Assembly: GCF_000382365.1 (NCBI RefSeq)
Contig: NZ_KB908227.1
Span: 1 to 64,000 of the forward strand
Length of the DNA stretch: 64,000 nt
Direction of reading: 5' to 3'
Source of the DNA: Pannonibacter phragmitetus DSM 14782
GTDB lineage: Bacteria; Pseudomonadota; Alphaproteobacteria; Rhizobiales; Stappiaceae
Position 1 is the first letter of the stretch. Each line of letters starts with the position of its first letter. Below the pieces are notes generated by a model that was not told where the DNA came from, made no database searches, and saw nothing but the letters and a program-made list of their open reading frames with translations. Positions 55,045 through 63,673 of this stretch are shown here, in pieces. The translations under genes were made by a program, and so were the position numbers.

Positions 55045-57386
55045 CGCGCGCCTCCCGCCTGCCGCATGGCCTGCACCGCCTTGAGGATCGCTTCGGGTGT
55101 AGCTGGCGCATCAAGCTGCGGCACTGTGCCCGGACGCAGCGAGGCAACCGCATCAGTAATGGCGCAGAAGACGGAGTTGGCGAGCATCACCGGCGGCTCA
55201 CCCACCGCCTTGGAGCGGTAGATCGTCTCCTCCGGATTGCCCGGCGAGGCATAGAGCGCGACGTTGAACTCGGCCGGTGTGTCCGATATGGCCGGGATCT
55301 TGTAGGTGGAGGGAGCATGGGTGCGCAGGCGCCCCTGCTCGTCCCACACCAGTTCCTCGGTTGTCAGCCAGCCCATGCCCTGAATGAACCCGCCCTCGAT
55401 CTGGCCAATGTCGATGGCCGGATTGAGCGAGCGGCCCACATCGTGAAGGATATCCACACGGTCCACGGTCATCTCGCCGGTCATGGTGTCGATGGTGACT
55501 TCGGATGCCGCAGCACCATAGGCGAAATAGAGGAACGGGCGTCCACTGGCGCTTTCCCGGTCCCAGGTGATCTTGGGGCTGGCATAGAAACCGGCATCGG
55601 ACATGTGGACGCGGCCCATGTGGGCAAGCTTGGCGAGTTCCGCCAGGCTCATCACGTGGCTTCCGGCACGCACCTGATTGCCGGCGAAAACAACGCTGTC
55701 GGGCGCGCAGTGGAAGTGCTCAGACGCAAAGGCAATGAGCCTGTCCTTGATGGCGCGTGCCGCATTGCGTGCAGCCATGGCGTTCAGATCAGTGCCGGAA
55801 GAGGCAGCCGTCGGCCCGGTGTTGGGCACCTTGCCGGTGGAGGTGGCGGTGATGATCACCTTGTCGAGGGTGACGCCGAATTCCTCGGCCACCACCTGCG
55901 CCACCTTCTGATAAAGCCCCTGCCCCATCTCAGTGCCGCCATGGTTCAGCTGGATCGAACCATCGGTGTAAAGATGCACCAGAGCCCCGGCCTGATTGAG
56001 ATGCTTCAGCGTGAAAGAGATGCCGAATTTCACCGGCGTCAGCGCCAGCCCCTTGCGCAGCACGTGGTTGCGGGCGTTGAAAGCGCGCACCTCTTCCCGG
56101 CGCTGCCAGTAGGCGGAAGTGACCTCCAGCTGCTCCACGATGGTGTGCAGCGTCTGCCACTCCTCCACCACCATGCCATAAGGCGTCTGGTTGCGGGCCC
56201 AGTCATAGAAATTGCGCTTGCGCACTTCCAGCGGATCGAGCCCCAGCGTGATGGCGATGGCATCGATCATCCGCTCCGCCGCCAGCATGCCCTGAGGCCC
56301 GCCGAAGCCCCGGAAGGCCGTGTTGGAGCAGGTGTCGGTGCGCAGGCGGCGGCTGCGGATCTGGGCGTCGGGATAGAAATAGCTGCTGTCCGCATGGAAC
56401 ATGGTGCGATCCACCACGCCCAGCGACAGATCTGCCGAATAGCCGCAGCGGGCGAAGAAAGTCATGTCCACGGCGCGAATGCGGCCCGTATCATCGTGGC
56501 CAACAGCCCAATCGACACGGAAATCATGCCGCTTGCCGGTCATGATCATGTCGTCGTCCCGGTCGAGGCGCAGCTTGCAAGGCCGGCCAGTGACGCGGGC
56601 AGCAAGCGCGGCAAGGCAGGCCCACTGGTTTGCCTGCGATTCCTTGCCGCCAAAGCCGCCGCCCATGCGGCGCACATCAACTGTCACCAGCGCATCGGGC
56701 ACGCCCAGAACCTTGGCCACCACATGCTGAACTTCGGTCGGATGCTGGGTGGAGGAATGAACCTGAACGGCCCGATCCTCGCCCGGAATGGCCATCGCTA
56801 TCTGGCCTTCGAGGTAGAAATGCTCCTGTCCGCCCACATGGAACGTGCCGGATTGCAGGTGTCCGGCACTCGCCAGCCCTGCTTCCGGAGCACCGCGCCG
56901 GAACTGGTAATCCGGCAGAACGGTTACGTCAGCAGCGATTGCATCTTCAACGGAGATGATTGGCGTCTGCGGCCCAACATCAATCTGCGCAAAGCGTGCT
57001 GCGCGGCGCGCAGCATCCCGGCTGGTGGCAACGACGGCAAAGGCCACCTGCCCGTAAAAGAGGATTTCCTTGTCCGCCAGAACGGGATCGCCGCCAAAGG
57101 AGGCTGAGCAGTCATTGAGACCAGGCACATCGGCAGCGGTCAGCACTGCCACCACACCCGGCGCATTGCGCACAGCCTCAAGATCCATCGCCAGCAGCGG
57201 CCCGCGCACCGCATGGCGCGCCCAGCCCGGCACCACATGCAAGGTGCCCTGCGGTTCAGGCATGTCGTCAATATAGACCGCCGTGCCCGTGACATGCCGT
57301 TCGGCGCTGTCATGAGGCAGCGACCGATGCACATGGGTCAGCGCCTCTGCGCCTTCCGTAATGGCGGTTTCATGCGGCGCGTTCAT
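55041..57386 (-). CDS. xdhB: Xanthine dehydrogenase, molybdopterin-binding subunit
   Basis: Large catalytic subunit that hydroxylates hypoxanthine and xanthine to urate. The 781-residue protein has VTGTAVYIDDMPEPQGTLH at the N-terminus and GQEHFYLEGQIAMAIP with the substrate-binding Gln-Glu. RRMGGGFGGKESQ, FRGFGGPQGM and, near the C-terminus, SKAVGEPPVMLANSVF with the catalytic Glu complete the set. All expected active-site motifs are present. It overlaps xdhA by 17 bases. Confidence 0.96.
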   Translation of the reverse strand: MNAPHETAITEGAEALTHVHRSLPHDSAERHVTGTAVYIDDMPEPQGTLHVVPGWARHAVRGPLLAMDLEAVRNAPGVVAVLTAADVPGLNDCSASFGGDPVLADKEILFYGQVAFAVVATSRDAARRAARFAQIDVGPQTPIISVEDAIAADVTVLPDYQFRRGAPEAGLASAGHLQSGTFHVGGQEHFYLEGQIAMAIPGEDRAVQVHSSTQHPTEVQHVVAKVLGVPDALVTVDVRRMGGGFGGKESQANQWACLAALAARVTGRPCKLRLDRDDDMIMTGKRHDFRVDWAVGHDDTGRIRAVDMTFFARCGYSADLSLGVVDRTMFHADSSYFYPDAQIRSRRLRTDTCSNTAFRGFGGPQGMLAAERMIDAIAITLGLDPLEVRKRNFYDWARNQTPYGMVVEEWQTLHTIVEQLEVTSAYWQRREEVRAFNARNHVLRKGLALTPVKFGISFTLKHLNQAGALVHLYTDGSIQLNHGGTEMGQGLYQKVAQVVAEEFGVTLDKVIITATSTGKVPNTGPTAASSGTDLNAMAARNAARAIKDRLIAFASEHFHCAPDSVVFAGNQVRAGSHVMSLAELAKLAHMGRVHMSDAGFYASPKITWDRESASGRPFLYFAYGAAASEVTIDTMTGEMTVDRVDILHDVGRSLNPAIDIGQIEGGFIQGMGWLTTEELVWDEQGRLRTHAPSTYKIPAISDTPAEFNVALYASPGNPEETIYRSKAVGEPPVMLANSVFCAITDAVASLRPGTVPQLDAPATPEAILKAVQAMRQAGGAR

Positions 57387-58854
57387 GATCGCCTCCTTCC
57401 GGCTGAAGGGCGGGCAGACGCAAGGGCTCAGCAGGACCGGCGATTTCCATCAGCGCCTTGGCCAGCAGGGAACGGGCAACTTCCATGCGATAGGCCGCAC
57501 TCGCACGCATGTCAGTGATCGGCTTGAAATCGTCCTGCAGTGCCCGGATGGCCGCGCCCCAGGTGGCAGGATCATCAATGCGCGCTCCGGCCAGAGCTGC
57601 CTCTGCCCCCAATGCCCGGCGCGGTGTGGCCGCCATGCCGCCGAATGCTATCCGCGCAGCGGTGATTTCGCTCTCCACGACCGTCAGATTGAAGGCGGCC
57701 ATGACGGCGGAAATGTCCTGATCAAACCGCTTCGACACCTTGTAGCACCGGAAATGCTGGTTCGCCCCCGGACGCGGCACGAAGATGCCAGCCACGAATT
57801 CGCCCGGCTGCCGGTCCTGCTTGCCGTAGTCGATGAAGAAGCTTTCCAGAGGCAAATCGCGCAGATTGTCGCCCTGCTGCAATTCGATGCTGGCGCCAAG
57901 GGCAATCAGCGCCGGTGGCATGTCGCCGATGGGTGAACCATTGGCGATGTTGCCGCCAATGGTGCCCGATGCGCGGACCTGCTTCGACCCAATGCGCCCC
58001 AGCAGCACGCCGAGATCCGGCGACAGAGCGCGCAGCGCCGGTTCCGCCGCCGCATAGGTGGCCGCAGCGCCAAGAATGATGCCCTCTTCCGAGGCTTCGA
58101 CCCGGTCCATGCCAGCCACATGGCCAAGCCAGATGATGCGCGGCAAGGACTTCAGACTTTTGGTGATCCACAGGCCCACATCCGTGGCGCCGGCCACAAG
58201 CGTGGCATCGGGAAACTGGCTGTAGAGTGCGGCGAGGCCTTCAACCGTCGCTGGAGCGGCAAAAAAGCTATCGGTAGAACCGATGAACACATCCCGGGAA
58301 TCCGCGAGCCGCCGCAGCGCTTCGCGGGTTTCGGCAGCACGCCAGGAGAAGGCGTCATCCGCAGCCTCGAAACAGCTCGCCAGTGCTGCATCGATGATCG
58401 GCCGGTAGCCGGTGCAGCGGCAGAGGTTCCCCGCCAGCCATTCCGTCACTGCCTTGCGGCTCTTTGCCATGCCTTCCGCGTGATAGAGCGTGAAAAGGCT
58501 CATGATGAAGCCCGGCGTGCAGAAGCCGCATTGTGAACCGTGCAGATCGCGCATGGCCACCTGAACCGGATGCAGGCGGCCATCAGAGGACAAATCCTCC
58601 ACCGTCACCAGCTCCGCACCGTCGATCATGCCCAGAAGCTGGATGCAGGCATTGACAGGCTGATAGGTCAGCCTGCCGCCAATCACCCGGCCAAGCGCCA
58701 CCGTGCAGGCGCCGCAGTCGCCCTCGCCGCAGCCTTCCTTGGTGCCGGTCGCCCTTTCGGTGAGGCGCAGATAGTCGAGCACCGTATCCATCGGCCCGAT
58801 ATCCGTGAGCTCCACCACTTTTCCTGCCCGCAGGAAGCGGATCGTGTCCCGCAT
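57370..58854 (-). CDS. xdhA: Xanthine dehydrogenase, iron-sulfur/FAD subunit
   Basis: Electron-transfer subunit. The 494-residue protein has a plant-type [2Fe-2S] site (Cys42, 47, 50, 70) and a second [2Fe-2S] site (Cys109, 112, 145, 147 in CGFC and CRC). A central FAD domain has ATLVAGATDVGLWITK and GSKQVRASGTIGGNIANGSPIGD (in part). Electrons from XdhB pass through both clusters to FAD and NAD+. The uraH stop lies 3 bases upstream. Confidence 0.96.
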   Translation of the reverse strand: MRDTIRFLRAGKVVELTDIGPMDTVLDYLRLTERATGTKEGCGEGDCGACTVALGRVIGGRLTYQPVNACIQLLGMIDGAELVTVEDLSSDGRLHPVQVAMRDLHGSQCGFCTPGFIMSLFTLYHAEGMAKSRKAVTEWLAGNLCRCTGYRPIIDAALASCFEAADDAFSWRAAETREALRRLADSRDVFIGSTDSFFAAPATVEGLAALYSQFPDATLVAGATDVGLWITKSLKSLPRIIWLGHVAGMDRVEASEEGIILGAAATYAAAEPALRALSPDLGVLLGRIGSKQVRASGTIGGNIANGSPIGDMPPALIALGASIELQQGDNLRDLPLESFFIDYGKQDRQPGEFVAGIFVPRPGANQHFRCYKVSKRFDQDISAVMAAFNLTVVESEITAARIAFGGMAATPRRALGAEAALAGARIDDPATWGAAIRALQDDFKPITDMRASAAYRMEVARSLLAKALMEIAGPAEPLRLPALQPEGGDHERAA

Positions 58855-58857
58855 GGC

Positions 58858-59208
58858 TCAGCTCCCCCTGTAGGTCGAATAGCCGTAGGGCGAGAGCAGC
58901 AGCGGCACGTGATAATGCTCGCGCGCATTGGAAATGCCGAAACGGATCGGGATCATGTCGAGGAAGGCAGGCTCCGTCACCGGCGCGCCGCTGGCCTTGA
59001 GGTAATCTCCGGCAAAGAACCGCAGCTCATAGATGCCGGGACCGAACTCCGATCCTTCCAGGATAGCCCCATCAACCCGGCCATCGGCGTTGGTTTCCAC
59101 CCGGCGCAGGCGCGAGGGCTTCGGCTCCACCGCCCAAAGCTCGATCACAAGTCCTGCCGCAGGCTTGCCCAAGGCGGTATCAAGGACATGCGTGGTCAGA
59201 CGGCCCAT
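58858..59208 (-). CDS. uraH: 5-hydroxyisourate hydrolase (transthyretin-like)
   Basis: Hydrolyses 5-hydroxyisourate, the PuuD product, to OHCU for UraD. The 116-residue protein has the N-terminal LTTHVLDTALGKPA signature with the catalytic His. The C-terminal YRGS tetrapeptide defines the enzyme against true transthyretin. ATG 59208 has GGGAG upstream and matches the family start. First structural gene after the LysR regulator. Confidence 0.95.
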   Translation of the reverse strand: MGRLTTHVLDTALGKPAAGLVIELWAVEPKPSRLRRVETNADGRVDGAILEGSEFGPGIYELRFFAGDYLKASGAPVTEPAFLDMIPIRFGISNAREHYHVPLLLSPYGYSTYRGS

Positions 59209-59230
59209 TCTGCTCTCCCTCTCGTCCGGC

Positions 59231-59283
59231 CCCGGGCTGCCGCGCGTCCGCAAGCCCGGGCTGGCTGGCGCCCCGCGCCAGCC
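59231..59283 (-). other. Two GC-rich hairpins between lysR and uraH
   Basis: CCCGGGCT (59231-59238) / AGCCCGGG (59253-59260), and GGCTGGCGC (59263-59271) / GCGCCAGCC (59275-59283). They lie downstream of the LysR stop and in front of uraH. No T run follows. A CAACC-CTGA-GGTTG dyad at 59293-59306 could be a LysR site; that is weak. Confidence 0.45.
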
Positions 59284-59355
59284 GCAATTTCTCAACCCTG
59301 AGGTTGCCTTACTTTCCGGGGAAACAATAGAACCGATTAGGGGGCGGAGCGATGC

Positions 59356-60318
59356 CTAAATGGCATCAATCAACGGCAAGTGCTCTTTGATGGCGAGCAT
59401 GGCATGATCGTAGAACATGCCCGGCGCCAGCCCCAATGCCCTGAGCGAAGAGGTGACGACTGCCAGCCGGTCCGCCTGAAGCGGCGCATCACCCAAGGGC
59501 CGGAAGACCAGAAGCCCGCCAGCGAGATCTGCTTCAAGCCCGATCTTGGTCTGAAAACTGACCACCGCCCCGCGCCGCGTCAGCGCCCGCATGAAGCTGA
59601 GGGAATTGGCTTCCACATAGGTGCGGATGTTGCCCGGCAGGCGGGCGAGCGCAGCATCGATGCGGGTGCGCAGCGACAGGCCTTTGGCAGGCAGCGCCAG
59701 CGGATAGCGCAGGCAATCGGCCAGTGTCAGATCCCCTGCATGGCTGGCCAGCGGATGATCCGGCGTCATCACGGCACCGATCACCAGTTCATGGGCGAAA
59801 GCGGTCGTGAGAGCGGATGTGCGCGGCGGATCGAAGGTAAAGCCGATATCTGCTTCTGCCCGTTCCACCATGCCGGTCGCCTGCAGGGCACTCGTCACCG
59901 TCACGGACACGTGGATTCCGGGGTAGGACTTGCGGAAGGAGCCGATAATCTGCGGCAGGATGGAATCGGCCACGCTTTCGACCGTCGCAACCGACACGGT
60001 GCCGCGCCGCAGGCCCTTCAGGGCGTCCAGTTCCGCCACCGTGCCTTCAAAATCGGAATATGTGCGCCGCACATGGGCAAGCAGCACCTCGCCTGCAGGC
60101 GACAGGCGCAGGCCCCGGCCCAGACGCTCGAACAGGGCAAGGTCCAGCGCTTCTTCGAGCCACAGGATCTGCCGGTTCACCGCAGAGGAAGCAACATTCA
60201 GCTGACGCGCTGCAGCGCGGATCGATCCGGCTGCGGCGACAGCCGCAAAGTAGCGCATGGCGGGCGCATAGAGACTGCGCGACCGGTCAGGTTCGGCTGG
60301 CTTGCGCCCGGTTTCCAT
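59356..60318 (-). CDS. LysR-family transcriptional regulator
   Basis: A 320-residue LysR protein. The N-terminal helix-turn-helix is RYFAAVAAAGSIRAAARQLNVASSAVNRQI (in part), then LFERLGRGLRLSPAGEVLL. An effector domain with two lobes follows. It lies upstream of uraH on the same strand, 147 bases away, so it is a good candidate to control the purine genes with a purine or urate as effector. That role is inferred from position. Confidence 0.9.
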   Translation of the reverse strand: METGRKPAEPDRSRSLYAPAMRYFAAVAAAGSIRAAARQLNVASSAVNRQILWLEEALDLALFERLGRGLRLSPAGEVLLAHVRRTYSDFEGTVAELDALKGLRRGTVSVATVESVADSILPQIIGSFRKSYPGIHVSVTVTSALQATGMVERAEADIGFTFDPPRTSALTTAFAHELVIGAVMTPDHPLASHAGDLTLADCLRYPLALPAKGLSLRTRIDAALARLPGNIRTYVEANSLSFMRALTRRGAVVSFQTKIGLEADLAGGLLVFRPLGDAPLQADRLAVVTSSLRALGLAPGMFYDHAMLAIKEHLPLIDAI

Positions 60319-60354
60319 GCCCGCTCACCTCTTCAGCCCGAAATGCCGCCAGCC

Positions 60355-61335
60355 TTATTCGGGCAGCATCACCGATGTGCCGGTGGTCCTGCGCTCCTCC
60401 AGATCCCGGTGCGCGGTGGCAGCATCGGACAGCTTGTAGCGCTGGTTGATCTGGATCGAGACGACACCCTGCTCCACCACGTCAAACAGCTCACCCGCCG
60501 TTTCCTCAAGGTCGGAGCGGGCGGCAATGTGATTGAACAGCGTCTGGCGGGTGGCAAACAGCGAGCCTTTCTGCGCCAGCATGCCGATGTTGAAATCAGT
60601 AATCGGGCCGGAGGATTGGCCGAAGGAAGCAAAGAGGCCCATGAATTTCAAGCAATCGAGCGAACCGGGGAAGGTGTCGCGGCCGACGGAATCATAGACC
60701 ACATCGCAGCCCTTGCCGCCGGTGATCTCCTTCACCCGCTCGACGAAGTTCTCCGTCCGGTAGTTGATGACATGGGTGTAGCCATTGGCCCTGGCGAGTT
60801 CCGCCTTTTCGTCCGAGCCGACGGTGCCGATCACCGTTGCGCCCAGATGTGCGGCCCATTGACCGGCAATGAGGCCCACACCACCGGCAGCGGCATGAAA
60901 GAGGATGGTTGAGCCAGGGCCAACCTTGAAGGTGCGGCGCAGCAGGTAGCGCGCCGTCATGCCCTTCAGCATCATGGAAGCGGCAACGTCGCTGGCAATC
61001 GTCTCCGGCAGCTTCACCAGGCGGTCAGCCGGGACAAGGCGCTCCTGCGCATAGGAGCCGAGCGGGCCGACATAGGCAACCCGGTCGCCCGGCGCCACGT
61101 GGGACACGCCGTCGCCCACCTCGGTTACCACGCCCGCGCCCTCGTTGCCGGGAATGAAAGGCAGGCCGTTCGGCGCCGGATAGAGCCCCGTGCGGTAATA
61201 GACATCGATGAAGTTCAGCCCCACGGCCTCATGGCGCACCCGCGCCTCACCCGGCCCCGGCTTGCCCGGCTCGAAGGCCTCCCAGGTCAGAACCTCGGGA
61301 CCACCGGTCTGATGAATGCGGATGGCATGAACCAT
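60355..61335 (-). CDS. qor: NADPH:quinone oxidoreductase (zinc-independent MDR family)
   Basis: A 326-residue quinone oxidoreductase. It has VGLNFIDVYYRTGLYPAPNGLPFIPGNEGAG (in part) and the Rossmann motif AAAGGVGLIAGQWA, and lacks the structural zinc cysteines of alcohol dehydrogenases. It reduces quinones with NADPH. ATG 61335 has GGAGGAG upstream. Stands 36 bases ahead of the LysR gene; no clear pathway link. Confidence 0.92.
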   Translation of the reverse strand: MVHAIRIHQTGGPEVLTWEAFEPGKPGPGEARVRHEAVGLNFIDVYYRTGLYPAPNGLPFIPGNEGAGVVTEVGDGVSHVAPGDRVAYVGPLGSYAQERLVPADRLVKLPETIASDVAASMMLKGMTARYLLRRTFKVGPGSTILFHAAAGGVGLIAGQWAAHLGATVIGTVGSDEKAELARANGYTHVINYRTENFVERVKEITGGKGCDVVYDSVGRDTFPGSLDCLKFMGLFASFGQSSGPITDFNIGMLAQKGSLFATRQTLFNHIAARSDLEETAGELFDVVEQGVVSIQINQRYKLSDAATAHRDLEERRTTGTSVMLPE

Positions 61336-61500
61336 GATGTCTCCTCCAGATCATTTGCGCCGTTGCGGCAAAATCAGCTCATGTCTGCGGGCAGCACAAG
61401 GCTGATCCCGCACACGGCATTGTCGCGCGCAGGATAAAGGCAATACCGCTCAATGGGAAAGCTGCTTTCTGACGTGAAAGCGGCCCGTGCTGCCTTCCGG

Positions 61501-62217
61501 TCAGGCGTAGCGTTCCAGCGCCTGATGCACGGCCGAAACCGTCAGCAGGTAAAGGCTGGAGATGCCAAAGACCCAGGCCATCGGCTCGCTTAGGGTCATT
61601 TCGTTCCACAGGCCGATGCCGGCCGCAGCAAGCCAGACAGCGGTCATCACCAGCGTCAGCGGACGCCAGCGCTTGACGCGCACCGGATGGACGAAGCGCA
61701 CCGGCATGAAGGTGAAGAGGCAGCAGGCCAGAACAACGGCAATGGTAAAGCCCTGCGAGGGCGACAGAAGCATCAGGCCGAAGACGACCATGTTCCAGCA
61801 GGCCGGGAAGCCCTTGAACGCCTTGTCATGGGTCTTCATGCCGTTGTCGGCGAAATAAAGCGCACCGGTGAAGACGACGAGGCCACCGCAGATCCAGTTC
61901 CACGGGCGGTCCAGCATGGGACCGGCGGCCAGGGCGAAGGCGGGCAGGAAGACGTAAGTGGCGTAGTCGATGACGAAATCCAGCGAGGCGCCGGACCAGC
62001 GCGGCAGCCGTTCGGCGATGTTGTATTTGCGCGCCAGGGGGCCGTCGATGCCATCCACCACCAGCGCAAGGCCGAGCCAGACGAACATTTCCTGCCAGTT
62101 GCCGCGTGCGCCAGCCAGGAGCGCAGCAAGAGCAATCGGCGCGCCGGAGGCTGTCAGCACATGAATAAGGAACAGCGCCGGCACATGGGACCGCTTTTCA
62201 GGGGTAATGTCAGTCAC
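61501..62217 (-). CDS. pcs: Phosphatidylcholine synthase
   Basis: Makes phosphatidylcholine from CDP-diacylglycerol and choline in one step, at the inner membrane; typical of rhizobia and relatives. The 238-residue protein has about seven helices and the CDP-alcohol phosphotransferase motif: DGPLAR, then G-x3-D-x3-D in GASLDFVID. PVRFVHPVRVKRWRP is characteristic of Pcs. The start is probably GTG 62217; another GTG three codons earlier (62226) is possible. Confidence 0.92.
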   Translation of the reverse strand: MTDITPEKRSHVPALFLIHVLTASGAPIALAALLAGARGNWQEMFVWLGLALVVDGIDGPLARKYNIAERLPRWSGASLDFVIDYATYVFLPAFALAAGPMLDRPWNWICGGLVVFTGALYFADNGMKTHDKAFKGFPACWNMVVFGLMLLSPSQGFTIAVVLACCLFTFMPVRFVHPVRVKRWRPLTLVMTAVWLAAAGIGLWNEMTLSEPMAWVFGISSLYLLTVSAVHQALERYA

Positions 62218-62314
62218 GGCGTTCACTTTCCCTTCGCCCGGCCTGCCTTGCGGCAATCCGGATGCCGGTGCCTTCAACGGCACATCTGTCCACGCTTTCA
62301 CGCTTCTTGCGCGC

Positions 62315-62352
62315 GGCAGGCAACAACCTGCCAAACCGGTTCTCTGAACCGG
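62315..62352. other. Two adjacent hairpins upstream of pcs
   Basis: GGCAGG (62315-62320) / CCTGCC (62327-62332), then CCGGTTC (62336-62342) / GAACCGG (62346-62352). They lie in the 317-base spacer 62218-62534, which also has a 12-bp palindrome TTTTCCGGAAAA at 62498-62509. I see no gene in this stretch. They may form the pcs mRNA leader or end the DUF2182 transcript. Confidence 0.4.
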
Positions 62353-62534
62353 ATGCTGGCACGCCCCTGCCCGCATCCGTGACTAAACACGCGACCTGGG
62401 CATTGGTTCCCACCACGCCCGGCTCACACCTGCGCAAGCAAGATCAATGCACCTGTTTGGGCAATATTTCAATATCATGACAGGCAGCAATGCGGGATTT
62501 TCCGGAAAACCGGCGGATTTCTGCGAATTTCAGC

Positions 62535-63479
62535 TCAAATTTTCCCGCTGAGAACCAGCGTCGCCCCCATCAGGGACAGCCCCCAGAGCAGCAGGAAAAC
62601 GCCGGTGGCCTTGTAGAACCAGCGGCTCGGCAGGTTCTTTTCCAATGCCATCACCGCCCCGAGCAGCCCAACCCAGATGATGTTCATGATGCCGACCGCA
62701 AACATCACGGTCATCAGCGCCCAGCAGCAGCCAAGGCACGCCAATCCCTGAACGAGGCCTTCCCGGTAGAAAGAAACGGCAGATCCACCGGTGGCCGGGC
62801 TTGACCAGCGCGGATACCAGCAGCGCAGCAGGCAGGCCTGTTTGGCCGGGGTGAACTGGTACAGCCCGGCGGCGATGAGCGTCGTCGCCGAGAACACCAG
62901 CGACACCGGGGCCATCATGGACGACAGCAGGCCATAGCCGGTCAGCAGCCATTGAACCAGCGTCGCGGCAAGCGCATAGGCCGTCCAGATGGTGAGATAA
63001 CCGAGCGCCAGCAGGCTGACCGTCGCCGTGGCAGAAGGACCGGAGACGGCATGAGCTCGGCGTTTCGCATGGGCCAGAAACACCGGCATTGCCGATGGCA
63101 GCATCATGGCCAGCGTCATCATCATCCACATGAGGAAGACAAGCGCCGCTCCGCCCGCCCCCCAGTGCTCGGAGGGCATGCCGAATGTGGTGGCGCCAGC
63201 AGGAAGGCACAGCACGGCAAGTGCAGCGCGGACATCCTTCGGCAATCCGTCGAAAATATTGAAGGCGTTGAAGAGCCCCATGCCCGGCCCGGCTTCGCTC
63301 ATGTCCATGACCGGAACCATGGAGGCCAGCACGGCAGCAAGATACAGCCATCCGGCCACCGCCAGCAGACTGCACAGGAGGATGACGAGATGGCGTCCGC
63401 CGGATGCATCGCTGCCCCCGGTCTTTTCCCCAGCTTCCCTAGCCTTGACGTTCTCAGGCATTGGCGCACTGCTGCTCAT
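62535..63479 (-). CDS. DUF2182 predicted metal-binding membrane protein
   Basis: A 314-residue membrane protein with about seven helices. Family motifs: FLMWMMMTLAMMLPSAMPVF, LYQFTPAKQACLLRC and GLACLGCCWALMTVMFAVGIMNIIWV (in part). The conserved cysteines and Met-rich helix suggest metal binding, possibly copper, but function is unproven. Its start is 194 bases from the divergent monooxygenase gene. Confidence 0.85.
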   Translation of the reverse strand: MSSSAPMPENVKAREAGEKTGGSDASGGRHLVILLCSLLAVAGWLYLAAVLASMVPVMDMSEAGPGMGLFNAFNIFDGLPKDVRAALAVLCLPAGATTFGMPSEHWGAGGAALVFLMWMMMTLAMMLPSAMPVFLAHAKRRAHAVSGPSATATVSLLALGYLTIWTAYALAATLVQWLLTGYGLLSSMMAPVSLVFSATTLIAAGLYQFTPAKQACLLRCWYPRWSSPATGGSAVSFYREGLVQGLACLGCCWALMTVMFAVGIMNIIWVGLLGAVMALEKNLPSRWFYKATGVFLLLWGLSLMGATLVLSGKI

Positions 63480-63673
63480 CTTGTCCGCTCCTGCCGTCCA
63501 CCGGTCAAGTGTTCCGGCCCCTGCAGCGAAAGCACTTGCCTGTCAGTGCCATACCCCTTACCCCGGCGCGGGGCGCGACGCTTTGCGCAAGGTCAAGGCC
63601 TTGCATTTCGCTCATGGGGCACCATCCTGTCCTCAACAGGTCAAAAGATCAGGCCACAGATCGGGCAAGAGAC

